Shown here in pieces: positions 23,650-32,590 of a stretch of 64,000 bases of DNA (position 1 is its first letter; each line of letters starts with the position of its first letter). The stretch is from the NCBI GenBank assembly GCA_948567375.1, contig OX419755.1, positions 38,879,001-38,943,000 on the forward strand, in the 5' to 3' direction. Below the pieces are notes generated by a model. The model had not been told where the DNA came from. It ran no database searches and saw only the letters and a list, made by a program, of their open reading frames with translations. The position numbers and the translations under genes were made by a program. This DNA is from Lunularia cruciata. Taxonomy: Eukaryota; Streptophyta; Marchantiopsida; Lunulariales; Lunulariaceae.

Positions 23650-24428
23650 CATCAAAGAAGTGAGTTAGGGGGAAATTGGATGCAGGAACTGCAAGTGTTG
23701 GTGGTATCTCCAAGCTCGATGGATAGTGGTGTCTCAATCAAGTAGTTCAGATTTCTTGAGAGAGTGTGTGTGCGGAAGCGCTAGCAAAATTTAGAGCTAG
23801 GGAAGAAGCAATTTTCAAATGGTAGCTATGATTTTGAGCTTAGGACCAATTTGTTAGAAGTTGAGCTCATAAACTGAAATTGAAGATGGAGTTGGAGTTG
23901 GAAGTAGATCCTTGTGAATTGAAGATTGGACAAAACCCATTTTTCCAGTTTGGTTCAAGTGAAGAGTTAGCTGAGGATTTAGTGGTCAGCTATTTTTAGG
24001 GATTAATGTCAGATTTTACATCAGATTTTGTGAAGGAGTTAACTCAAATTTTGGCGAGAAGAACTTGAATTTGATCCTCGGTGATCCTCGTAGCTCAAGA
24101 AGTAGATAGGTACTCCGATTATGTCAAATGCCAAATGGTGGCAAAGTCAATCCTATGTTGATTTATGAGATGGAGTGTTGTTGTTTAGCATTCTTGTGAT
24201 GGGACCTCCTCCATTCTTTGCTTCATGTTTGAGCAACATATTTGTGGGAGGTGCAATGAATTTTGAGCGTTGGTGCTCTGGTGTACTCTTGATAGTGAGG
24301 CTGGAGTGATGACCAGTCAGATTATCTTTGTTTCTCTCTGGTGAGGCAGGAAGTGATAACTTACAGACCGTGAGAATGCGTGTTATGATGGCAGGTTCCA
24401 GGTTGCCCTTGCCCCTAGTGTAGTTGTC
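23650..24428 (+). other. Leader of element copy 1
   Basis: Non-coding leader, collinear with 48360-49013 of copy 2. The A/leader junction 'ctgattacatcaaagaagtga' is the same in both copies. Confidence 0.5.
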
Positions 24429-24469
24429 TTGGTTAGAATTACATTAGTGAACAATGTTCTGATAGTTTT

Positions 24470-24632
24470 GGCACTTGGTGGTGCTTGGTCGATATTGGCA
24501 CTTGGTGGTGCTTGGTCGATATTGGCACTTGGTGGTGCTTGGTTGATGTTGGCACTTGGTAGTGCTCGGTTTGTGTTGGCACTTTGTGGTGCTTGGTTAG
24601 TGTTGGCACTTGGTGTGGTACTTGTTGTTGCA
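24470..24632 (+). repeat. 27-bp minisatellite encoding a nine-residue repeat
   Basis: About six units of 'ttggcacttggtggtgcttggtcgata' keep the frame and would encode LALGGAW-type nonapeptides at the start of the gag-side frame (24429-24956). The last units diverge. Copy 2 lacks this region through a deletion. Confidence 0.8.
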
Positions 24633-24639
24633 ATTTGTG

Positions 24640-26640
24640 GTTGCGGTTACTTTGCGGAATTCTTTAGGGATTCCAAAAGAGATAGCCATGCATTACGTAG
24701 TGGGTTTACTTGGAGTGGCGCTCAATATAAGCATGTATATCAAGTCCTAGCGAGGGAGGAGATTGACCCTGAGTTGGAGTTTGACATAGGAGTTGATTCA
24801 GTTGAGAGTGCACTTGTCATGTCTACACCGTTGTTGTGGGACATGGACAAGATTTATGGGGTCTCCAAAGGCCCTAGGCGTTACTCTGGTACAGTGGGTA
24901 CCATTGAGTTGGATGACTTCATCCAAGAGTTTGATAGTTGGTGTGATCCGCAATAGATGCGGAACCCGACTTTGTTCACACCTTTCATGGCATGGAAGGG
25001 GTTGTTTTAGCATTTGGAGGGTCTGCCGATGGATGACTACCATGAGTTCAGGAGAGCTCATTTGGAGGAGATTGATTTATAGAGACAGTATTGGTCTTCA
25101 AACTATATCTCTATCACTTCAAGCTCAATTGCTAGGAGTAGATCCGCTATACCCACGAGTTCTAGCTTGAGTTGTGTTGGTGGAGCTAGTGGAGGTGCAC
25201 TAGCTGGAGATAGTATTACCACGAGTGGAGGTACCACTACAAGAGGTGGTGTGGTACCGGGGTTTAACCCCATGGTGAAGTTCTTCCAGTGTTTGAGGCA
25301 AAACTACCAGGGAGTGCAGATTGACAAGCTGAGAAGCTTGTAGGAGTTCTAATGGAAGGCTAGAGAGAGCCTATGCGAGGCATACACTCGCATGAGGCGG
25401 CTTATCAATTTCACTTAGGGATTTACTAAGGCCCAGGCAGTCCATTTTTGGTTTGGGATATTGGACAAGGAGTTATGATGTAGATTTTGTGATGCTATGT
25501 TGTTACAGGCTACTTTGCCTACTTTGGTAGTGGATTTTGGTTTGGCTGAGCATATTGAGCTCAACATGGTGGAAGAGAGAGTGGTGACATCTGGATTTGG
25601 TAGAGAGACCTCATCCACAATTGTTACTTCTTCTAGAGTGCACCGAAGTGCACCATGCCTAGTTGGTGTTTGAGGATAGGGTGGACAGCCCAGATCCTAT
25701 GGAGCAAGTGGAGGACCTAGTGGAGTTAGACCTTTACCTTCATTTTTGGGTCAACAACAGCTAGTGAGTAGTTGTGTTGCTTGTTGGACTTATGGTGGAC
25801 CTCACCATCAGAGAGAGTGTACTCAAGGTAGTGGACCTAATACCTCTGGTGCATAACAGCCAACACAGAGGTTGTGTGAGCATTGCCACAAATTTGGTCA
25901 CACTAGTGACCGGTGCTTTGACCTACACCCAAAGTTACGGAGTGGTAGGGCTGCTATGGCAAGAAGTAGAGGAGCTCCAATTCATGGAGGACGAGGTGGT
26001 AGAGGTGGTGGTAGAGGATCTACACCTAGTAGGGGTGCAATACCTACCCTTACTTTTGATACAGCTATGGCTACTTGGATTGAGTAGTTGGAGCAAAGAT
26101 TGGCTAGTATAGCTATTGCTGAGAGGAGATCATATTCGGGTGTTGAGGCTTCTACCTCATATGCTCATGATAGAGATGCTTTGGACTTCATGTACGGAGC
26201 AACACAGGTGGATGCATCTGTAGCAATGACTAGGAGTGTAGTACGTGCTCCAAAGCCTAGAGGAGCATCAGTAGAGTTGGACCCACAAACAGGAGAGGTT
26301 GGGAGACATGTCAGACTCCCCCAGTCTTTCACACTATCTAAGGCATTGCAGACGACATCCTTATATCCTAGACGTCCTAGTGCAGGTGTGGTAGGTGGTG
26401 ATAGAATATATGATAGACTACCTACTAGTCAACCACCTACTACTACACAGACTGAGTCTAGCATGATGTTGGGGGCGGCTCAACTGATTATGCGGTGCCC
26501 TTTGTTTTTAGCTAGTGACATGTTTACATTGGGAGTTGACCCAACTCCAATGTTCCGGTTGGCTGCCACACTTTGTGAGAGTAGGGATGATGTAGTTCCT
26601 ACTACTAGAGCAAAGGTGGTTGATAGTGGAGCTGACTTGG
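24640..26640 (+). pseudogene. Gag of element copy 1 with CCHC zinc knuckle
   Basis: Coding traces run from about 24690 (SWCDP near 24940, a WKARE region near 25350) through a nucleocapsid-type knuckle, CEHCHKFGHTSDRC, at about 25873-25914, which fits C-x2-C-x4-H-x4-C. A Gly/Arg-rich RGGRGGGRG tract follows, then a 251-codon open stretch (26088-26843). In-frame stops at 24954, 25079, 25340, 25348, 25856 and 26085 fall where the reading demands Gln in most cases (LRSL*EF*WKARE, E*LEQR). The N-terminal part does not show a Gag domain I can name; position before protease and the knuckle make Gag the best call. Confidence 0.65.
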
Positions 26641-26799
26641 TTGAGGAGCATGGGATCCGTTCAGCAACCAATGGTTTATGGCAAGCAACAACGGCTAGAT
26701 TGGAAGAATTGCCAACTAGATCGGCCTTTGAGAGAATGCAATTCACACTTGGTGTTGTCCTATTGGATAACCAGAGGGAGATTTTCCATTTGGTGGGAC

Positions 26800-27165
26800 C
26801 TTCGAAAGGTCTATACACCATAGAGAGTCTTGTTAGACTCTAGTGCACAACCCCTTATGTTGGGGAAGGCTGCAATAGTCGGTCTGGAGTTACAGAAGAC
26901 CGATGTGGAGAGGTGTCCATTTCAGATCCAGACATCTCTAGGTGGTGGTTTGACACAGTACATCACACGTGGGGAGCTTGTTGTCCAGGTTCAGCCTGGT
27001 CATCTGACTAATAGCTCGGTGGTGAGAGCTCAGGCTATTGCAACAATAGTTGAGTCATATGATGTGCTAGTTGGGAGAGTAGTGTTATACCTCATGGGTT
27101 TTGGTATTGACTATTGGGAGGAGATAGCCTCCTTTAGACCAAGTTGGCAGTCTGGTGAGGGATGA
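26800..27165 (+). pseudogene. Retropepsin-like aspartic protease of element copy 1
   Basis: The active-site region reads VLLDSSAQPL (26830-26860). Copy 2 has VLLDFGAQPL at the same site. The two different lesions point to an original D-[S/T]-G-A retropepsin motif. Downstream the frame stays open to 27165 and contains LVGRVVLYLMGFGIDYWEE, which has the spacing of the second protease strand region. It lies directly between Gag and the methyltransferase. Confidence 0.65.
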
Positions 27166-27479
27166 GTATGTTGCCTACCAGCATGCTTTAGTAGTGGCAA
27201 TCTTGGCTCACAATAGTCTGGGACCATGGCAGCATCAATTTTAGCTTTCAGTGGTGCAGTTACTTGGCCTGGTGACTTGTTGGAGGGGAACGCCCATGCA
27301 TAGGACACTCTAGTACCAGAGGAGATCACTCGGATTTGGAGTACAAGTGGGATTGTTCTATCCACCTTGGATGTTCCATTGTGGAGTTCAAAGGAGGCAT
27401 TACAGCAACATGCAGATCAGTTGGTGCAACAGGCTTGGAGTGGAGCCTTTGTACCATTGGCAAATGAGTGTGAGGATGA

Positions 27480-28465
27480 GCCTCTATAGTCCATTACTTT
27501 GACACCTTTGGATACCACACTCATTGCTTGGCAGTATCTAGTAGAGAGGATATGTCTATTGGAGTTGTTTGGTGGGATTAACACCGGACTAGTTGTGGTA
27601 TTACAAGTAGGTATACAAGTATAGAGGTACTTGTATGTAGAGAGAGATGAGATTGTTAGGAAAACCTCTCTATACATGCGGCACACTTGGCCTATCAGTA
27701 TCTAGAGTTATAACCAATATCAGTAGTTTGAGGTTACCATAAGGCCCTACCAACAAACATTTCCTTATTGGGAGTGCATGATCTGGAGAGACATGGGCCT
27801 ATTCACTTGGTGATTTCTAGATGGCCATGTCAAGACATACACATGTTGGCCAAGGTTTGGGTCTTTAGGATCCTCATTTTGTGTGTTTTGGGAGATGTTA
27901 CGGATACTACAACATCTCTAGGTTCATCAATCCATTTCTCTAGCTTACCTTTTGGAGAACATTCCTTTGATGGGTGATTCTTGCACCAGAGTGGTGGGAT
28001 GTGCTATATTGTTAGATGCAACCAGAGTGGGATCACGAGCTCATCGTCTTTGTCTTTGGTGGACAAACCTCTTACCCATAGAGGTTTTACAACATGCTTA
28101 TGATGGGATTCAATGACTTGACCACATCCTTGTTGATGATATCTTGGGCGTCAATCTCAAATAGTGGTAGTGGCTGATAGGTCAACTATGGCAATGGTGA
28201 ACCTAGTTGGACAGCCTAGAGCCGCATTTCCCACACTCATGAGTTTCCCAAGCTCTCATGCTTTTTGAGAGGGAGGATTTGGACTTGTTTGGGACTCACA
28301 ATTACAGCAATTGGTGGAGCCCAATGCTGATGAGAGAGAGCGGGTGATGGATTTTTGCACCAATATAATTGCTATTCCAACAGTGTTAGAGGCATCCAGG
28401 CGTCAGGTGTTAGGTCAGGCTATGGACCTCAACTATTTGTTCTAGATTATGAGCCTTGGCTTGGC
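27480..28465 (+). pseudogene. DNMT3-like cytosine-5 DNA methyltransferase domain in retrotransposon pol (copy 1)
   Basis: C5-methyltransferase motifs appear in unpermuted order across frames. Motif I (SAM binding) is LLELFGGINTGL near 27557-27592, followed by RYLYVERDEI. Motif IV is WPCQ with the catalytic Cys near 27825. Motif VI is LLENIP near 27952. Motif VIII is LLDATRVGSRAHR, followed by LWWTNLLP, near 28009-28076; this is the DNMT3-type form (DAxxV...HR...W.NLP). Motifs IX/X read RRQVLGQAMDLN near 28400-28437. The order I-IV-VI-VIII-X argues against DRM enzymes, which are permuted. At least one frameshift between motifs IV and VI, and TAG stops, make it inactive. Protease lies upstream and reverse transcriptase downstream, so it belongs to the element, not to a host gene. 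Confidence 0.85.
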
Positions 28466-29030
28466 ATAGCAGCATAGGATGCACTTGATAGGCATCCCCA
28501 CTCAGACACTTGTGAGCCATGTGCCTATCAAGACGATTCAGGCACATGTTGGGGGCAATGGACCGAGTGGACATGGTATTCTTGGGACACAGCCAATAGC
28601 TACTAGGGAGAGTGGTCTACTTGGAGTCCATCCAGGTGAGAGTGGGCTACTTGGATTATACCCTTGGTCCACTTGGGATGCAGCTAGAGTGTGGAGCTTG
28701 TAGCCAGAGTGGAGTGAGTTTTGCACATAGAGGTTGGGACCTCTAGTGGTTGGGGGCATGATACTATTGCTCCCAAGGGCCTAGTGTAGCAACCAGTCAG
28801 TACGTCTTCCACTCCTATGACAGTTACATAGGATACTTGTAAGCCAAATCTTGGAGCCAAGCTTATTGGAGAGGAAAGATGGAGAGTTAGGAGGTTCTTG
28901 AGGAGCCACACAAGTTGTTTAGCCTTTAGTATGAAGGATTTGGGTGCATTGAAGGGACCTGGTATATGGATTGAGTTGATTAGCAATACACTAGTTTTCC
29001 AATGTCCTTATTGCTCTAGTGATATGGAGA
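28466..29030 (+). pseudogene. Linker between methyltransferase and reverse transcriptase
   Basis: The coding trace is shared with copy 2 (45906-45250). It contains GLLGVHPGESGLLG, a short internal repeat of S/R-GLLG-HPG. No domain is recognised; it is probably a pol linker. Confidence 0.45.
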
Positions 29031-29640
29031 GGACATTGATTCAAAACCGGAGTAGTGACATTTTTGAGGTTAGTTTGGTGGAGATTTCACATGGAGAGTA
29101 TGAATCAGCAACAATGAAGCCAGCCAAGAAAGATATGCATGGCAACTACAAAAATAGGTGGATGTGTGGAGATTATCATCCTGTCAACCAATAGACCAGG
29201 GCTGATCAGTATGCCATGCCTACACCAAAAGAGATTTTTGATGCCATTGGGCATGCAAAGGTCTTTAGTACTTTAGATCTTTGAGCGGGATATCATCAGT
29301 TGCCAATCAGGGACGTAGATAAGTCCAAGCTAGCATTTTGGGCTACTGATCCTTACGGCAAGGATGTATTATATCAGTGGAGGTTCTTACCATTTGGGTT
29401 AAAGAATACTCATGTTGAGTTCTAGAGGGTCATGGATAGGATCCTAGTTGGATTGGATTTTGCTCAGTGCTATATTGATGACATTTTAGTCTATTGCACT
29501 ACTATGGAGGATCATGAGAGACAATTGTTGGAGGTGTTTGAGAGGTTGAGATCTCATGGCCTCAAATTACATCTTCGGAAGTGTAGGTTCTTCCACAAGC
29601 AAGTTGAGTATTTGGGTCACACTATCTACTCTTGAGGACT
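29031..29640 (+). pseudogene. Reverse transcriptase of element copy 1
   Basis: Motifs in order are KKDMHGNY...RWMCGDYHPVN (fingers), FSTLDL*AGYHQ, LAFWATDPYGK, WRFLPFGLKN, the catalytic YIDDILVY at about 29470-29493, and FFHKQVEYLGHTI. These are standard Ty3/gypsy reverse transcriptase landmarks. The frame is open across the YIDD box (29432-29635). The region that follows jumps straight into integrase, so RNase H is deleted. Confidence 0.8.
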
Positions 29641-29654
29641 TGGTGTTACACCCA

Positions 29655-30520
29655 TTACCTATCATGGGATTGGGTTACTATTGGATTTTGGACTTTGTTG
29701 GACCTTTATTGTTGACTATGAGACATTATCAGTATGTCTTGGTGATGGTGGAGCACTTTCTCCATGTGGATTGAGTTGGTGGCACTTCTTGACAAGTCTA
29801 GTGAAGGGATAGCTTACTCATTCCTAGATCTACTTCTTAGTCATTTTGGTGCACCGGATGAGGTTTTGATTGATTAGGGTATAGAGTTCTTGGAGGAGTT
29901 TCAAGTCTTGTGTGACAAGGCTTTGATTGATCACCGTACTACCTCCCAAGATCATCCTAAGGCAGATGGCTTAGTAGAGAGAGTGGTTTAGATAATGAAG
30001 AGAGGATTGCAAAAGTATGGTTTGCAAAGAAGCCACTTGGGAGATTAGAATCTCCAATTACCTTGTTTGGCCATGGGCTATCGATTCAGCTAGCAAGCCT
30101 CTTTAGCATCCTTCTCTCCATACTTTCTACTCTATGGACGAGATCCAAATTTACTTGTAGCCATTTGTCAAGATGCTATTGTAGTCTTGGACTTGGATGA
30201 TCCAGACGTATAGGTGAGCGCATGTTCTCAATGGGCAGAGATCTTTTGGAGAGTGATGCCGATGGCCTTTGAGAACTTGGCAATTGCTCAATATAGAGAT
30301 ACTTTATGTTATGATACCATTTGAAGAGGAGGTTATAGACCCTCGATCTGTCAATTTCATCCAAGAGACTATGTATATCTACAGCAGATAGCATCGATGA
30401 CACTTGATGTTTTGACAGGCCGTACTATCTTGAGAGTGCATGAGGTTTTACCATCTGGAGTCCTTGTGTTAGAAGGACGTAATGGTGTTGTTTGGAAGGA
30501 TCATGTGCGCAATTGTGCGC
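29655..30520 (+). pseudogene. Integrase core and C-terminal region of element copy 1
   Basis: The DDE-type core shows LDFVGPL (first Asp) near 29684, a D-x-G-x-EF block near 29873 with a TAG at the expected Gln (LID*GIEF), and ADGLVERVV (Glu) near 29962. A GPY/F-like C-terminal segment runs to about 30520. The N-terminal HHCC zinc-binding part is lost in the same deletion as RNase H. Confidence 0.75.
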
Positions 30521-30588
30521 CATGCCACCTCCCAAACATTGATGGTACTATGGATCCAAGCTTGGCACTTGTACGTGCAGGCTTGAGG

Positions 30589-30726
30589 TGTATATTATGT
30601 GGCTCTTCTAATGGAGCTGCTACTATGTTGGTGTGTGATTGCTGTTTGAGAGGATGGCCTATAGCATGTATGACTCCTCCCCTCACGGTGGTTCCTCAAG
30701 GACAGTGGTTATGTCCTAGATGTACT
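30589..30726 (+). pseudogene. C-terminal PHD finger of the retrotransposon polyprotein (copy 1)
   Basis: After the integrase C-terminus the open frame 30397-30729 ends in a Cys4-His-Cys3 PHD pattern. It starts with CILC and MLVCDCCLRGW, and ends with QGQWLCPRC just before the stop. The His ligand is Pro in this copy (RGWP), but copy 2 has RGWHMPC. The motif CD-x-C-x-RGWH...PPL...VP-x-G-x-W-x-CP-x-C is typical of histone-reading PHD fingers. Chromoviruses carry a chromodomain at this place. Confidence 0.85.
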
Positions 30727-30881
30727 TGACCTATAGCTAGTTCATTTTTTATATGATATAGATTGCAGACAAGCAAGTAACGATGGGGCTCCATAGCACC
30801 CGGCCTCCTGACTTTGCACATCATAGGGTATACCATATACTTGGAGTAGATGGCTATTTGGAGTTAGAGGGACCTAACCAG

Positions 30882-31063
30882 TTGTTTGCAAGTTGTTGAG
30901 GATCATATCAAGTATTGATCTGAGTTTGATTGATTTGAGTTGTAAATGACCTGATTATTGTAGCACTTTAGAGTTTATGTATGACTTATGTGTGAGTTGT
31001 GCTTCTATTGTGTATGATGTTGACAACAATGTATGTTGTGTAGCAATGTATACACGCACAACA
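30882..31063 (+). repeat. 3' terminal repeats of copy 1: partial A2 then B2
   Basis: 30882-30957 matches the last 76 bp or so of segment A, ending CTGATTA. 30958-31063 is the 106-bp segment B ('ttgtagcactttagagtttatg' ... 'cgcacaaca'). The start of the repeat and the upstream B1 seen in copy 2 are deleted here. Confidence 0.7.
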
Positions 31064-31067
31064 ATAG

Positions 31068-31369
31068 TGATCCCAACTTGAACACCATTAGATTCCTTAA
31101 GTTTAGAAAGAATAGGAGAATCTTGTAGGGACTCAAGGATAGAAAGATTCTTCAAGTTAGACAAGGATACAACACAAGGAGGAAACTCAAGCTAAGCTCT
31201 AATATTGTTTGTAAAGAAAATTTTCCTATCAAACCTAAGAGAATATAGCTATATAAATTGAGAAATCTATCCTAAAGGACTTCAAAGATCCAAGGGATGC
31301 AAATTAAAAAATCTATACTATAGCACCTTAAGATATATTGAGTTATGTTGATCATATGGTTGAATAATT
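31068..31369 (-). other. Segment inserted in family G, possibly captured gene fragment
   Basis: This roughly 300-bp segment is foreign to family G, which continues at 31370. On the minus strand it has an open stretch containing CVVSLSNLKNLSI and LESLQDSPILSKL. The Leu spacing faintly recalls a leucine-rich repeat, but the match is weak. Confidence 0.25.
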
Positions 31370-32590
31370 GGTACCATTCTTCAACCATATGATCCTCAAC
31401 TCCCTTCTATGGTTGATTCCAATGCTTCTAACTTTGCCATTGGAGTTGTGTTATAGTAGGGATTTCTAGATGGATTACATTTCATTGCTTTTGTGTCTCA
31501 TCAACTAAAAACTACAAAAAAGAATTACTTTACTCAAGATCAAGAACAACTAGTAATGGTATATGCCACCAAGGTATTGAGGCATTATCTCTTGGGGAAA
31601 CAAGTGATCATGCAAATCAATCATAAACTTCATTGTAGATATTACATTTGGAGCACATGAAGAGTCAAAAACTATATTTATTTGACATCAAACTTGAGTA
31701 CAAACCTATTAGGTTCCATGTCATCCTTGATGCCTTATTAAGATGACTTGATTTGAAGACTTTCTAAACCTCTCATCATAGCGCCAATTATGATAGTGTC
31801 AATAGACTCAAAATTTTAAATCAAGTTTAGGATCACTTTACAACAACTACTCCTTCTTTCATATAATACAAGGTCATCTTGCAACACACAATAAGGAATA
31901 CAACACCTTCTCCTTCAAGGAAAGCCTTCTATTTTTTGAGAACCAGATTTATGTTCCAACAAAGGATGATTTACAACTTGTGAGCCTTCAAGAAGCCCGT
32001 GACTTACCAATCATTGGTCACATGGGTGTGGATAAGACCTTGGGTACCCTACAACACCAATGGTGGGGGCTCAATATGGTACAAAAAGTTTGAGAAATAT
32101 GTTTGATCTTGTGAGAATTGCCAATGCAACAAAGCCAATAACCAAAAGCTGAGTGGACTCCTTCAACCACTTCCCATCCTATCAGCTTGACAGGAACACA
32201 TGAGCTTTGATCTCATCACATCCTTGCTAAAGACAAAGTAAGCTCATATAGCAATTGTGGTGTTTGTTGATAAGCTTAGTAAGCAGATCCATTTGGCACC
32301 AACCTTTGATATAGTAGATGCTCTAACATTGGCCAAGATCTACTTTTACAATGTCTTCAAGCATCATGGCATGTCTTGTATACTCATCTCCAACCAGGAT
32401 CTTCAATTCATTGATAAATTTTAGCAAGCACTCTTCAAGCTACTTGGCACCAAGTTTTCTTTGTCCATGGCCTATCATCCTTAAATTGATGAGCAAACCA
32501 AATGTGCTAATTTCACCTTGGAAGATATGCTTTGTTCAACATTCACTATACCAATTGGGATGATTGCCTTACGGCAACATGGCTCCAATT
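31370..32590 (+). pseudogene. Family G RNase H and integrase (3' half of the split element)
   Basis: The plus-strand RNase H region (31370-31660) contains SNASNFAIGVVL, FTQDQEQLVMVYATKVLRHYL and an NHKLH-type box. Integrase follows: GHMGVDKTL near 32020 (zinc-binding region), VVFVDKLSKQIHLAP near 32260, SNQDLQF near 32390 and SLSMAYHP near 32465. Frameshifts and stops are frequent. This resumes the element interrupted at 23198. It ends near 32590 at an inverted copy of itself. Confidence 0.7.

Larger units (their letters stand above)
23203..31063 (+). mobile_element. Methyltransferase-carrying Ty3/gypsy retrotransposon, copy 1
   Basis: This 7,861-bp element is bounded by TGTCACGC at the left and CGCACAACA at the right, and flanked by the 4-bp direct repeat ATAG (23199-23202 and 31064-31067). 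The order inside is terminal segment A, leader, a 27-bp minisatellite, gag with CCHC knuckle, aspartic protease, DNMT3-like DNA methyltransferase, reverse transcriptase, integrase core (RNase H and the integrase N-terminus are deleted), a PHD finger, and the terminal repeat remnant. It is inserted in family G pol. All reading frames carry stops, mostly TAG at Gln positions. Compared with copy 2 it lacks about 1.2 kb between reverse transcriptase and integrase near 29640-29660. Confidence 0.85.

Noticed and set aside
24470-24632. CRISPR-like array
   Set aside because: Units are contiguous 27-bp tandem repeats without spacers, inside a plant retroelement.
27480-28465. A host DNMT3 or DRM gene fragment
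   Set aside because: The domain sits at the same place between protease and RT in two independent insertions, and the motif order is not permuted as in DRM. It belongs to the element.
30397-30729. Chromodomain after integrase
   Set aside because: The region was checked for the aromatic chromodomain pattern. It has a Cys/His PHD pattern instead.
24940-30730. TAG as a reassigned glutamine codon
   Set aside because: TAG often stands at Gln positions in the elements, but the intact phosphatase gene uses ordinary codons, stops also include TAA and TGA, and frameshifts are present. C-to-T decay of dead elements explains it.
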